A stretch of 63,503 nt of DNA from positions 1-63,503 of the forward strand of contig JAPPLF010000010.1 in assembly GCA_028874215.1 (NCBI GenBank). The letters are read 5' to 3'. Position 1 is the first letter of the stretch, and the number at the start of each line of letters is the position of its first letter. The stretch comes from Acidobacteriota bacterium. GTDB taxonomy: Bacteria > Acidobacteriota > UBA6911 > RPQK01 > JAJDTT01. Position numbers and translations under genes: made by a program. Positions 34,050 through 43,270 of this stretch are shown in pieces. The notes beneath the pieces were generated by a model. The model worked only from the letters and a program-made list of their open reading frames with translations, had not been told where the DNA came from and searched no databases.

Positions 34050-35057
34050 TCAGTTCGTGGCGCGATTTCCGAAACACCCGGGGTTGGCGACATGTTCGGG
34101 ACGCCTTCCCTGGAGTACGTCCAGGATGCCTTGGGCGGCCATCAGGGAGGCGCGTTCCAAAGCGCTGTCCGTCAAGCCGGAGATGTGAGGGGTCAACAGG
34201 GTGTTGGGTGTTCGGCAGAGGGGATGATCCGCAGGCAGGGGTTCCTCTTCGAAGACATCCAGGGCCGCCCCGGCCAGCCGGCCCTCCCGCAGCGCCCGGG
34301 CCAGGGCCGCCTCGTCGATGACGGGTCCTCTGGAGGTGTTCACCAGCCGGCAGCCGGGCTTCATCAGCTTCAGGCGTTCCTGGTTGATGAGATGGCGCGT
34401 CGCACCACTCAGCGGAACGTGAAGGCTGATGAAGTCGGCCCAGGCCAGAAGAGCCTCCAGCGACTCCTCGAAAACGGCCGCGCCCATCGCCGAACCGGGT
34501 GGCAGGAACGGGTCGTAGGCGCGAACCTGCATGCCGAATCCACCGGAGGCGATCCCGGCCACGCGGCTGCCGATGCGGCCCAGGCCGATCAGGCCCAGGT
34601 TTTTCCCGGCAAGCTCCACCCCCTGGTATCGATTGCGGTCCTCCATGGTTCCGGAGCGGATGGCGTGGCTGGAGGGATAGATCTGCCGGGAGAGAGCCAA
34701 CATCAGCGCCATGGCGTGTTCGGCCACGGTCCGGCCGTTGGAACCGGGCGTGAACACGACGGGAAGGCCTCTGGAGGTGGCCGCCTCGCAGTCGATGTTG
34801 TCCGTACCGACCCCATGCTTGCCGATCACCTTGAGGCGGGGTGCGTTTCGAATATCTTCGGCGTCTACCTGAAAGAGGCGCACCAGGGCCGCGTCGGCTT
34901 CCCGGAAGGCGGCCCGATGAGGTGCTGACCCTTCGGCGTCCGGCTCCGGCGGCACGGTGATCCCTTCTTCCCAAGGGGTCCGGCAATGGCAGTGCCGGCG
35001 CAGCAACTCCACCCCGGGGGAAGCGATGGGTTCGGGGATGAAGACGGTGGGTTTCAT
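34050..35057 (-). CDS. D-isomer-specific 2-hydroxyacid dehydrogenase
   Basis: 335 aa from ATG 35057, which overlaps the SDR stop as ATGA. NAD-binding GLGRIGSR (158-165) and the catalytic set R243 (NTSRG), E272 (VFEEEP) and H291 (PHISG) are all present. HGVGTDNID at 81-89 is typical of the phosphoglycerate dehydrogenase-like branch. No ACT domain follows, so it is not a regulated serine-pathway enzyme. It interconverts a D-2-hydroxy acid and a 2-keto acid with NAD(P). Within the SDR - dehydrogenase - decarboxylase-family operon it may process a sugar acid. Several family members act on glyoxylate or hydroxypyruvate, an alternative here. Confidence 0.87.
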   Translation of the reverse strand: MKPTVFIPEPIASPGVELLRRHCHCRTPWEEGITVPPEPDAEGSAPHRAAFREADAALVRLFQVDAEDIRNAPRLKVIGKHGVGTDNIDCEAATSRGLPVVFTPGSNGRTVAEHAMALMLALSRQIYPSSHAIRSGTMEDRNRYQGVELAGKNLGLIGLGRIGSRVAGIASGGFGMQVRAYDPFLPPGSAMGAAVFEESLEALLAWADFISLHVPLSGATRHLINQERLKLMKPGCRLVNTSRGPVIDEAALARALREGRLAGAALDVFEEEPLPADHPLCRTPNTLLTPHISGLTDSALERASLMAAQGILDVLQGRRPEHVANPGCFGNRATN

Positions 35058-35863
35058 TCTTTTCTGGGGGGAGTCGCCGAAACGCCCTGCAATCCCCCGT
35101 TCACCTGGAACACCTGCCCGGTGATCCAGGACGCTTCGGACCCGCACAGGAAGGCGACCATGGAAGCGACGTCCCGGGGCTCGCCCCAGCGGCCCAAGGG
35201 GATGGATCGGCGGACCCGCTCGACCATCTCGTCCCGGCTGATTCCCAGGGTCCGGCTACGCTGGGCCATGGTCCTGCGGTTGAAGTCGGTGTAGACGGGA
35301 CCGGGGCTCACGGCATTGACCCGGACACCATAGGCGGCCAATTCCGTGGCGAGGGTCCGGGTCAGGCTGGCGACGCCCGCCTTGGCCGCGTTGTAGGCGG
35401 CGACCAGAGCCGCAGGGCTGTGGGCATTGATGGAGGCCAGGTTCACCATGCTTCCCGACTCCCGCCGCCGCATGAGCCGTCCCGCGGCCCGGCAACAGAA
35501 AAAGGTTCCCGTCAGATTCACCTCCAGGATGCGCCGCCACTCTTCGTCATCCAACTCCACCGTCGGGGTCACCTTCTGGCCCAGACCGGCGCTGTTGACC
35601 AGGATGTCCAATCTCCCCCGGCTCCGGAACGTCTCCTCGAAAACGGCGCTCACCGCCGGGGAGTCGGTCACGTCCAATGGGGACGACTCGGCCTGGAATC
35701 CGTCCCGCACCAGAGCGTCGGCGACTCCCCGGACCTTCTCTTCCTGGAGGTCGCAGAGCAAAACGGAGGCCCCATCCTGCGCCAGCCGACCGGCGATGGC
35801 CAACCCCAGACCTTGGGCGGCTCCCGTCACTACCGCGACCTTGTTTTCAAGGGACATGCTCAT
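35054..35863 (-). CDS. Short-chain dehydrogenase/reductase
   Basis: 269 aa from ATG 35863; ATG at 35857 is equally plausible and no clear ribosome-binding site decides. Cofactor motif TGAAQGLG (13-20), NSAG, the catalytic Ser in NLASINAHS, and YNAAK (Tyr-x-x-x-Lys) define a classical SDR. The C-terminal GSEASWITGQVFQVNGG is typical of the FabG-like family. The stop overlaps the next start by 4 bp, so the operon is translationally coupled. Sugar or hydroxy-acid oxidation is inferred from the neighbours. Confidence 0.88.
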   Translation of the reverse strand: MSMSLENKVAVVTGAAQGLGLAIAGRLAQDGASVLLCDLQEEKVRGVADALVRDGFQAESSPLDVTDSPAVSAVFEETFRSRGRLDILVNSAGLGQKVTPTVELDDEEWRRILEVNLTGTFFCCRAAGRLMRRRESGSMVNLASINAHSPAALVAAYNAAKAGVASLTRTLATELAAYGVRVNAVSPGPVYTDFNRRTMAQRSRTLGISRDEMVERVRRSIPLGRWGEPRDVASMVAFLCGSEASWITGQVFQVNGGLQGVSATPPRKE

Positions 35864-35937
35864 CTTTGCGTCAGGATAGTAACAGTCCAGGTCCGACCCC
35901 GTCACGGCATCCGAACCCTCCCTCATCTCACTCGACA

Positions 35938-35965
35938 GCGGCGTTTAGCCGCCCCAATCGGGGCG
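35938..35965. repeat. Overlapping short palindromes upstream of the VOC gene
   Basis: GCGGC-GTTTA-GCCGC (35938-35952) overlaps CGCCCC-AATC-GGGGCG (about 35950-35965). A C/T-rich tract follows. They resemble the GCGGTTTCC palindromes at 43272 in composition and length and may be members of the same REP-like set. Confidence 0.4.
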
Positions 35966-36100
35966 TCCGCGACCGGAGTCGTGCGGGGCTCTCCTTCCTC
36001 TCTCTTGACGTCTTTCCTCTTTTCTCTTTCCTTCCGCTTGCATAAACTGGCGCTTCATGGTTTCCGGCGGACTCGCCGCCGAACGAAAAGGAGATGAGTC

Positions 36101-36487
36101 ATGATCACATCATTGGAACATGTGGCTATCGTGGCCGATGACCCTCGAGCGCTGGCCGACTGGTACTGCACGAACCTGGGCTGCGAGATCGCCGTAGCCG
36201 ACGAGGCGTACTCCACCTATTTCGTGGCCGTTCCCGGAACCGGAGTCCTGGAGATTCTTCCCTCCAGCGACCGTCCCCGCTTCGAAGCTGAAGGAGACGA
36301 CGCCGGCATCCGCCACCTGGCCTTCACCGTCGTCGACTTCGAGGAAGCCTGCCAGCACATCAAGGAGCGGGGCATCGAGCTCCTGCAACCCATCTCCGTG
36401 AGCGCCACGGGAACGAAGCTGGCCTTTTTCCCCGATCTCGAAGGCAACATCCTTCAATTCGTCTATCGCCCGAAACCGTTGAGGTAA
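36101..36487 (+). CDS. VOC (glyoxalase/dioxygenase) superfamily protein
   Basis: 128 aa from ATG 36101 with AAAGGAGA upstream. The two beta-alpha-beta-beta-beta repeats are seen in ITSLEHVAIVADDPRALADWY and GIRHLAFTVVDFEEACQHIKE. The metal ligands H7, the glutamate of VLEIL, H72 (RHLAF) and the glutamate of DLEGNILQF are present, fitting a metal-dependent glyoxalase I-like, epimerase-like or ring-cleaving enzyme. Length is that of a single-domain member. No neighbour indicates the substrate. Confidence 0.85.
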   Translation: MITSLEHVAIVADDPRALADWYCTNLGCEIAVADEAYSTYFVAVPGTGVLEILPSSDRPRFEAEGDDAGIRHLAFTVVDFEEACQHIKERGIELLQPISVSATGTKLAFFPDLEGNILQFVYRPKPLR

Positions 36488-36522
36488 GGCAAAAACAGCC
36501 GCTTGCCCGCAATGCCTGCGGG

Positions 36523-37431
36523 CTAACCCAGGATCTCCCGGAGCGCAGGTTCCAGATCGGGGAAGCGAAAGCGGTAGCCACTCTCCTGAATCCGGCCGGG
36601 CAGCACCTTCTTGCTGGAGAGCAGCTCGGTGGCAAACCCGCCCAGAACCAGTTTCAGGGCGAACCCGGGCGTCGGCAGGAACGCGGGACGGGACAGAACC
36701 CTTCCCAGCGCTTTGGCGAAGTCCTTTTGCCGAACGGGGTTCGAGGACGTCGCGTTGAAGGGACCCGAGAGGTTTTCGTCGGCCAGCACATGCTGAACCA
36801 TGCCGATCAGATCCTCCCGGTGAATCCAGGACCACCACTGGCGGCCCGAACCCAGGGGGCCCCCCAGTCCCAGCCGCGCCGGCAGCAGCATGGCGTCCAG
36901 GGCGCCTCCGCCTGCCGCCAGGACAACGCCGATTCGGAGATGGACCACGCGGACGCCCGCCTCCGACGCACGGGCACCCTCTCTCTCCCATTGGCCACAG
37001 ATTTCGCCCAGGAAGTCACTCGCTGCCGGCATCGACTCCGTCAACTCCGTCTCTCCCTGGTCGCCGTAGTAGCCGATGGCGCTGGCCGAAACCAGCGTTC
37101 GCGGCCGTCCCTCCACCTGCCGCATGGCGTCGACCAGATTCCCGGTGGACCGGACCCGGCTCTCGCGGATGGCCTGCCGTTTGCGGGCGGTCCAGCGGCC
37201 GACGACGCTCTCGCCCGCCAAGTGGATGACGGCGTCCACCTGCTCCAGGCTCTCCAACCGTGGACCCTCCTCCACCGGCCGCCATGCGAAAACCCGGGAA
37301 AGACCGGGGACGGCTTTCCGGGCCGCGTCCGGACGGCGTGACAGCGCCGTCACCCGGCAACCCGACTCGGACAACACTTCGCAGAGCCTGCGCCCGACGA
37401 ATCCGGTGGCTCCGGTAACGAGAACTCTCAT
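36523..37431 (-). CDS. TIGR01777-family NAD(P)-dependent epimerase-like protein (YfcH-like)
   Basis: 302 aa from ATG 37431 (GGAGAAGG upstream). NAD-binding GATGFVGRR at 7-15, VIHLAGESVVGRW, SASAIGYYGDQGE, LRIGVVLAAGGGALDAML and WSWIHREDLIGM are hallmarks of TIGR01777 proteins, which couple an extended-SDR domain to a C-terminal DUF1731-type helical tail (FALKLVLGG, VLPGRIQESGYRFRFPDLEPAL). The physiological substrate of this group is unknown. It is convergent with the VOC gene (35 bp). Confidence 0.88.
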   Translation of the reverse strand: MRVLVTGATGFVGRRLCEVLSESGCRVTALSRRPDAARKAVPGLSRVFAWRPVEEGPRLESLEQVDAVIHLAGESVVGRWTARKRQAIRESRVRSTGNLVDAMRQVEGRPRTLVSASAIGYYGDQGETELTESMPAASDFLGEICGQWEREGARASEAGVRVVHLRIGVVLAAGGGALDAMLLPARLGLGGPLGSGRQWWSWIHREDLIGMVQHVLADENLSGPFNATSSNPVRQKDFAKALGRVLSRPAFLPTPGFALKLVLGGFATELLSSKKVLPGRIQESGYRFRFPDLEPALREILG

Positions 37432-37582
37432 TTGACCTTCTCCTCTCCCGGGGACTCCCCACGGGGCCGGTCGTGAACAATCCGAAAGGGGCCTCCACCG
37501 GACCCCGGGATCACTCCCTCCGGCTCAGTCTACACCTTGGAATGGACGCGGGTTCCAACTATTGGGAATCCCGGCAGGGTTG

Positions 37583-40195
37583 TTATGGAGCGGCGCCACG
37601 ATTCCATTTCCACGCGTAGGCGATGCGGAAGTAGAGGAACGCTCCGTTGTAGTTGAACGGGGTGTACGGACTGTATCGATTGCCGACGGCAGTGGCGTTG
37701 GGGTTTTCTTCCGGCTGATTGTCGAACACGTTCTGGGCGCCGAGGGTGAGCGTGACCGATTCTCCCATCGAGCGAGTGGCGTGCAGATCGAAAATGTAGT
37801 CGCCATTGTAGACCCGGACGTCCCGGGAGTCATACCAGTCGCCGTAGTAGTTCAGGCGTCCCAGGAGGCGCCAGCGGCCCAGGTCGTGTTGAGCCGAGAC
37901 GTTCCAGCGAGTTCCGGGAATTGCCTCTTGCAACTGCCGGAGACGCACGGCGTCCAGCACGCCCGGATTGAATTCGGTGACTTCGGTGTCGGTATGGTTG
38001 AAGAGAAAGCCGAAGGTCGTGGCGCCTCCCAGCGAAACCGGCGTCACCGTCGCCACCAAGTCGATCCCCTGGGTCCGGGTCTCGAAGTCGTTGGTGAAGA
38101 ATCGGAAGTTCTGCAGATTGCGGGCGCTGGTGATCCCCTCCGAGATGAGGGTCTCAACCTCGTCGGGACTGAGGGCGAACAACTGGGTCAAGGCGAGGCG
38201 GTTGGAGAGACCGATTCGGAAGTAGTCGACCGTAAGACTCAGCGGTCCACGGTCGGCCACCACACCCAGACTGGTGTTGATGGAGCGTTCGGGTTCGAGC
38301 AGCCGGCCGCCCCGGAGTTGGGCCGCCCTGGAAGTGGAGGGGATGGTGCCGTCATTGACCAGATCCCTGAGCTGAAGATCGTAGCGGGTCGAAACGTTGA
38401 ACGCATTCTGCTGCCCCGGTGTGGGGGCCCGGAAACCGCTGCTCACGCTGCCGCGCACCGCCCACGCCGGGGTCACACGATAGCGTCCCGCCAACTTGCC
38501 GTTGAGCGTGGCGCCGAAGTCGTCGTAGTCTTCGATCCGGGCCGCGGCGCCGACGGTCCACCGGCGGGATCGTCCGCGCAACTCCAGGTCGCCGTAGAGG
38601 GCGTAGTTGGCCCGGGCCCACTGGCCCGCGGCGATGGGACTGAATCCAGGGAACCCGTTGGAGCCGGCGCTGAAGCCTTGAGGGGCGTACGGCCCGATCT
38701 CCCAGGACTCGTTCCGGCCCAAGCCGATCTTGAAGTCTTCCTCGCGCCATTCACCGCCCCCGGCCAAGTGGACCCGGTCGTTCACGGCATAGCTCAGATC
38801 CAGATTGAAGGCGAGATCCTGTTGCCGGTAGAGACCGGGGTCGAATTCGGTGGGCGTGGCCGGACCCAACGACGCATTGACCGTATCGAAAATGAAAAAA
38901 TCGACTGCGCTGGAACCCAGGCTGAAGCTGGCATCCCAAACCATCCCGCCGGAGAACTGGCCACGCAGGCCGCCGACCACCGACGCGTCAATCAATTCAC
39001 CGCCGAACTGGGGCCTGAAGCCCCCCGGGAAGATCTCCTGGAAGGAGAAGCAGTCGGGATCGGCAAAGACCCGGTCCAACGCCTGCCGTTCCGGGACACC
39101 GTTTTCGATGCCGACGCGGGGACAACCGGCCGAACCGTCGAGGACGCCGTCCTGAGCATCGAGACGGTCCCCGATGAGCAGGGTCTTGCCGCCGTCAGCG
39201 CTGAAAACAGCCGCCCGGGTGTTGGGGTTGCGGAAAAAGAATCCTCCGGTCACGCGCCTGCTGGCGTAGTTGGTGTGACCGTAGAGCTGAACCTGGTCGA
39301 ATACGCGCCCGAAGTTTCCCCAGAACTTGAAGTCGTCGTCGATGGCGGGCGACCCCCAGATCTGGGCCGGGTCGGCGACATGGGTGTTCCCGACCGATAT
39401 GAGGTGTGCGGCGTCGGTGCGCTGGACACTGCGGCTGGTGGCGGCGGTGGTGCCGTATTCCACGCTCAGGTTGGCGAAACCACCCGGTCCGAGGGGCAGG
39501 CCGACGTTCCCGGAAACGGTATGGGTTCCGCCGTCTCCGGCGAGGAAGCTGCCGGTCCGGAACTCCACGCTGCCGCCGGAGGAATCGTCCTTGACCAGGA
39601 AATTCAAAACGCCGGCGATGGCGTCCGAGCCGTATTGAGCCGAGGCGCCGTCCCGTAGCACCTCCACCTGGCGCAACGCGATGGATGGGATCACGGAAAT
39701 GTCGGGTCCCTGAGCCCCGTCGGCAACCCCGTTCCCCAACCAGGTGATGACGGCGCCGCGGTGGCGCCTCTTCCCGTTGACCAGGATCAGCGTGTGATCG
39801 GGAGCCAGGCCCCGGAGGGTGGCCGGGCGGATGATGCGGGCCGCGTCCCCCACGGGCTGCGGATTGACGTTGTAGGCCGGAAGGACGTTTCTCAACTGGT
39901 CGGCCACGTCCGGCTCACCCTGACCGGCGATGTCCTTGGACGAGATCACGTCGATGGGCACCACCGACTCCGTCACCGTCCGCGGCTGGGCCCGGGTTCC
40001 GACGACCACGATCTCTTCGGTCAACTCCGGTTGTGATTCGCGGGCGGGCTCCCGGCGCTTCTCCGTCTCCTCCTGTCCGGCGGGCCCGCTCTGCTGATCC
40101 GCGGCCTCCCGAGCCTGTGCCGCCGGCGGGAGCAGCAGGCAATACGCGGGGATCAGGAGAAGGCAGGATGCGAGCCATCGGCGATCGTCCCCCAT
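37583..40195 (-). CDS. TonB-dependent outer-membrane receptor
   Basis: 870 aa from ATG 40195 with GGAG 6 nt upstream; the longer frame upstream runs into the divergent SelD promoter region. A signal peptide (about 1-28, ending PPAAQA) precedes a charged linker and the TonB box EIVVVGTR (61-68). The plug domain follows (IDVISSKDIAGQGEPDVAD, ATLRGLAPDHTLILVNGKRRH, VEVLRDGASAQYGSDAIAGV). The rest is a 22-strand-type barrel ending in the aromatic segment FRIAYAWKW, which fits a BAM signal. It imports an unknown large or scarce solute such as a siderophore, cobalamin or glycan. No TonB or ABC genes are adjacent. Confidence 0.9.
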   Translation of the reverse strand: MGDDRRWLASCLLLIPAYCLLLPPAAQAREAADQQSGPAGQEETEKRREPARESQPELTEEIVVVGTRAQPRTVTESVVPIDVISSKDIAGQGEPDVADQLRNVLPAYNVNPQPVGDAARIIRPATLRGLAPDHTLILVNGKRRHRGAVITWLGNGVADGAQGPDISVIPSIALRQVEVLRDGASAQYGSDAIAGVLNFLVKDDSSGGSVEFRTGSFLAGDGGTHTVSGNVGLPLGPGGFANLSVEYGTTAATSRSVQRTDAAHLISVGNTHVADPAQIWGSPAIDDDFKFWGNFGRVFDQVQLYGHTNYASRRVTGGFFFRNPNTRAAVFSADGGKTLLIGDRLDAQDGVLDGSAGCPRVGIENGVPERQALDRVFADPDCFSFQEIFPGGFRPQFGGELIDASVVGGLRGQFSGGMVWDASFSLGSSAVDFFIFDTVNASLGPATPTEFDPGLYRQQDLAFNLDLSYAVNDRVHLAGGGEWREEDFKIGLGRNESWEIGPYAPQGFSAGSNGFPGFSPIAAGQWARANYALYGDLELRGRSRRWTVGAAARIEDYDDFGATLNGKLAGRYRVTPAWAVRGSVSSGFRAPTPGQQNAFNVSTRYDLQLRDLVNDGTIPSTSRAAQLRGGRLLEPERSINTSLGVVADRGPLSLTVDYFRIGLSNRLALTQLFALSPDEVETLISEGITSARNLQNFRFFTNDFETRTQGIDLVATVTPVSLGGATTFGFLFNHTDTEVTEFNPGVLDAVRLRQLQEAIPGTRWNVSAQHDLGRWRLLGRLNYYGDWYDSRDVRVYNGDYIFDLHATRSMGESVTLTLGAQNVFDNQPEENPNATAVGNRYSPYTPFNYNGAFLYFRIAYAWKWNRGAAP

Positions 40196-40388
40196 TTCAT
40201 CTCCGGTCCCGAGGGCGATCCGACCCTCGCCACAGTACCTTGTAACACGTGAACCCGGCATAAAAGTCGCCGGGGCACGGGAAGTCCACCCGGGACGACA
40301 ATGGTCGCCGATCCGCGCCCTGTGGTACGCTCGGCTGCCTGCGGTCCGGGATCGGCTTCGGTTGGCCACCACCTGCTCCTGACGAGTC

Positions 40389-42653
40389 ATGAACCCGATT
40401 CAAGTTCCCGTCACCAAGGATCTGGTTCTGGTCGGCGGCGGCCACAGCCACGTCGGAGTCCTGAAGGGCTTCGGCGCAGAGCCCATGCCGGGCGTCCGCG
40501 TGACCCTCGTCACCCGGGACGTCCACACCCCGTACTCCGGCATGCTTCCGGGCCTGATCGCGGGTCACTACGAATACGACGAGACGCACATCGACCTGGG
40601 GCCTCTCTCCCAGTTTGCGGGCGCCCGCCTCTACCATGATGAGGCCGTCGGCCTGGATCTGGATTCCAAAAGGATTCTGTGCCGTTCCCGGCCGCCCGTT
40701 CCCTACGACCTGGTTTCCATCAATATCGGCTCCACGCCCACTCTCGACCCGGTTCCGGGAGCTGCCGAATCGGTGGTTCCGGTCAAGCCCATCGGCAACT
40801 TTCTCCGCCGCTGGTCCGAGGTCAGGCAACGCGTCCTGGCCAGACCCGGAAGAACCCGCATCGGAGTGGTCGGAGCCGGAGCCGGCGGCGTCGAGCTCCT
40901 GTTGTCGGTCCGCCATGCGCTGGAGACATTGCGCCGGGAATCGGGCCGGCCCCTCCGGCCTCCGGAGTTCCATCTTTTTTTCGATTCCGGGACCATCCTT
41001 CCCACCCACAATCAATGGGTCCGATCCAAGTTTCAGCGGGTGCTCCGCCGCCGCGGCATCCGGCTCTACCCGGGATTGAGGGTCGTCCGGGTCCGGGGCC
41101 GAACCTTGGCGTTGGAGGACGGGTCCAGCCATGAAATGGATGAGATTCTATGGGTCACACAGGCTTCGGCCCCCGGTTGGCTGCGGGAGTCGAAGCTGGA
41201 GGTGGACGCCCGGGGATTCGTGAGAGTCGAAGCCACCCTGGAGTCGACCTCCCATCCGGGAGTCTTCGCCGCGGGAGATGTGGCCGCCGTGATCTCCCGT
41301 CCCCGGGAGAAAGCGGGGGTCTTCGCCGTCCGCCAGGGCAAGCCACTCGAACGGAATCTCCGGCGGTCCCTGGAGGGACTTCCTCCGAAACCGTTTCATC
41401 CCCAGCGGAAATTCCTGAGCCTGATCAGCACCGGGGACCGGCGGGCCGTGGCCTCCCGAGGCTCCTGGTCCATGGAGGGGCGTTGGGTCTGGCATTGGAA
41501 GGACCGGATCGACCGGCGATTCATGGCGCGCTTCAACCATCTCCCGGAGATTCAAGCCGCGCCGGCCGTTTCCCCTGGGAGAGGGACCATGAAGACGCCG
41601 GCGGCCCCCGCTGGGGATCGCCTGATGCGTTGCCGGGGATGCGGATCCAAGGTGGGGGCCGCCGTCCTGGAACGGGTGCTGGGCCGGATCGATCCGGGAA
41701 ACCTCCCGGATGTGGTGCTGGGACTGGAGGCCGGAGAGGACGCGGCTGCGCTGTCGGTCCCGCCGGGACAGACCCTGCTCCAGTCGGTCGACATGTTTCC
41801 GGCGATCGTCGACGATCCTTTTGTCTTCGGCCAGATTGCCGCCAACCACTGTCTGAGCGACATCTTCGCCATGGGCGGCCGGCCCCGGACTGCACTGGCC
41901 ATCGCTACGCTGGTCCTGGCTTCCGAAGGCAAAATGGAAGTGACATTGGAGGAGTTGCTGCAAGGCGCGAGACGGGTCCTGCACCGGGCCGGAGCCGAGT
42001 TGGTGGGAGGCCACACCCTGGAGGGCCCCGAGTTGGCCTTGGGATTGGCCGTCTCCGGCCTCGCCGATTCCGGCCGGCTCCTGCGCAAAGGAGCGATGGC
42101 GCCCGGAGACCGCCTCATCCTGACCAAGCCCCTGGGGACCGGCGCCCTTTTTGCCGCTCAAATGCGGCTGAAGGCCAAGGGCCGCTGGATTCAGGGGGCC
42201 CAGGAGTCCATGCTGCGGTCCAATCAGCAAGCCGCCGAGAGCTTTCTCCGGCACGCGGTCCATGCCTGCACCGATGTGAGTGGATTCGGTCTCCTGGGGC
42301 ATCTGTTCGAAATGGTCCGGGGTTCGAACGTCCAGGTCAGGATCTCACTGCCCGCCGTCCCCCTTCTGGAAGGGGCCATCGAGACCGCCGGCGCCGGAAT
42401 CCACAGCTCGCTCCATCCTCAAAACCTCCGATTGCAGCAAACGGTTCGGAACCCTAGACTGGCGTCGACAGCACCGGCCTTCCCGCTGTTGTGCGATCCC
42501 CAGACCGCGGGAGGATTGTTGGCCAGCGTGCCTGGCCAACGCGCGGAAACCTGTGTCGAAGAGCTGCGGGCGGGGGGCGACCCCGAGGCAGCTATCATTG
42601 GCGCCGTGGAAGCGAAGGAGGGTGGGCGCGAACCCATCATCATCGACCTCTGA
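40389..42653 (+). CDS. selD: Fusion of FAD-dependent pyridine nucleotide oxidoreductase and selenide, water dikinase
   Basis: 754 aa from ATG 40389. The N-terminal half (about 1-400) is an NDH-2-like oxidoreductase with LVLVGGGHSHVGVLKGFG, HTPYSGMLPG, GVVGAGAGGVEL and FAAGDVAA. A second domain starts at MRCRGCGSKVG (413-423) and is SelD: catalytic Cys418 and Lys421, VDMFPAIVDDPFVFGQIAANH, LSDIFAMGG, GGHTLEGPE and DPQTAGGLLA. SelD makes selenophosphate from selenide and ATP for selenocysteine or selenouridine. The fused reductase may supply reduced selenium. Codon 418 is TGC, so the enzyme itself is not a selenoprotein. No selA, selB or selU is in the window. Confidence 0.92.
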   Translation: MNPIQVPVTKDLVLVGGGHSHVGVLKGFGAEPMPGVRVTLVTRDVHTPYSGMLPGLIAGHYEYDETHIDLGPLSQFAGARLYHDEAVGLDLDSKRILCRSRPPVPYDLVSINIGSTPTLDPVPGAAESVVPVKPIGNFLRRWSEVRQRVLARPGRTRIGVVGAGAGGVELLLSVRHALETLRRESGRPLRPPEFHLFFDSGTILPTHNQWVRSKFQRVLRRRGIRLYPGLRVVRVRGRTLALEDGSSHEMDEILWVTQASAPGWLRESKLEVDARGFVRVEATLESTSHPGVFAAGDVAAVISRPREKAGVFAVRQGKPLERNLRRSLEGLPPKPFHPQRKFLSLISTGDRRAVASRGSWSMEGRWVWHWKDRIDRRFMARFNHLPEIQAAPAVSPGRGTMKTPAAPAGDRLMRCRGCGSKVGAAVLERVLGRIDPGNLPDVVLGLEAGEDAAALSVPPGQTLLQSVDMFPAIVDDPFVFGQIAANHCLSDIFAMGGRPRTALAIATLVLASEGKMEVTLEELLQGARRVLHRAGAELVGGHTLEGPELALGLAVSGLADSGRLLRKGAMAPGDRLILTKPLGTGALFAAQMRLKAKGRWIQGAQESMLRSNQQAAESFLRHAVHACTDVSGFGLLGHLFEMVRGSNVQVRISLPAVPLLEGAIETAGAGIHSSLHPQNLRLQQTVRNPRLASTAPAFPLLCDPQTAGGLLASVPGQRAETCVEELRAGGDPEAAIIGAVEAKEGGREPIIIDL

Positions 42654-42697
42654 ACGGCCCCGGCAGCCGTAAACTTCATCCTGGAGAAACAAGAAAG

Positions 42698-43168
42698 ATG
42701 ATCGAAATCGGAAAACCAGCCCCTGACTTCAGCCTCAAGAACCAAGCGGACCAGGACGTCCGCCTCAGTGACTTCGACGGCCAGTGGGTCGTCCTCTACT
42801 TCTATCCCAGGGACAACACGCCCGGCTGCACCGTCGAGGCCTGCGAATTCACCGAAGGCGTGGAGGAATTCGCGGCACTCGATGCCGTGGTCCTGGGTTG
42901 CAGCCCCGACACCACCCGCAAGCATCGCAATTTCATCGACAAGTTCGACCTGAAGATTTCCCTCCTTTCGGATCCCGATCACGAGGTCATGGAGGAATAC
43001 CAGGCCTGGGGCGAAAAGAAGATGTACGGCAGGACCTTCATGGGCGTGAAACGCTCCACCGTGATCATCGATCCGTCCGGCATCGTGGCTCACCACTGGC
43101 GCAGTGTCAGGGCCAAGGGACACGCCGGGAAGGTGCGGGACAAGCTGGAGACATTGAGGTCCGCCTGA
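42698..43168 (+). CDS. bcp: Thioredoxin-dependent peroxiredoxin, BCP/PrxQ type
   Basis: 156 aa from ATG 42698, with GGAGAA upstream; an earlier start would overlap the selD gene. Peroxidatic Cys44 and resolving Cys49 lie in TPGCTVEACEF, the C-x4-C arrangement of PrxQ. Flanking YFYPRDN and the downstream TFMGVKRSTVIID are typical. It reduces peroxides with thioredoxin and is cytoplasmic. It lies 44 bp after the selD fusion and may be co-transcribed; both concern redox chemistry. Confidence 0.93.
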   Translation: MIEIGKPAPDFSLKNQADQDVRLSDFDGQWVVLYFYPRDNTPGCTVEACEFTEGVEEFAALDAVVLGCSPDTTRKHRNFIDKFDLKISLLSDPDHEVMEEYQAWGEKKMYGRTFMGVKRSTVIIDPSGIVAHHWRSVRAKGHAGKVRDKLETLRSA

Positions 43169-43270
43169 GGCCTCGCGAGGCCCTGGATTCGCCTTGACGG
43201 GGAACTCCGGAATCCGACCAACCGGGAGCTCCCCCACCGGCCCGGTCCGTTTCGGCGGACGGGAGCGGGA

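Noticed and set aside
36488-36523. Hairpin GCCCGC-AATGCCT-GCGGGC between the VOC and TIGR01777 genes as a terminator
   Set aside because: The stem is only 6 bp, overlaps the stop of the minus-strand gene, and the T run lies too far away.
37562-39658. A long plus-strand frame across the TonB receptor gene
   Set aside because: Antisense shadow; the minus strand has a complete receptor with signal peptide and TonB box.
41625-41660. Possible selenocysteine at the SelD active site
   Set aside because: The catalytic codon at residue 418 is TGC, not TGA; the frame has no internal TGA.
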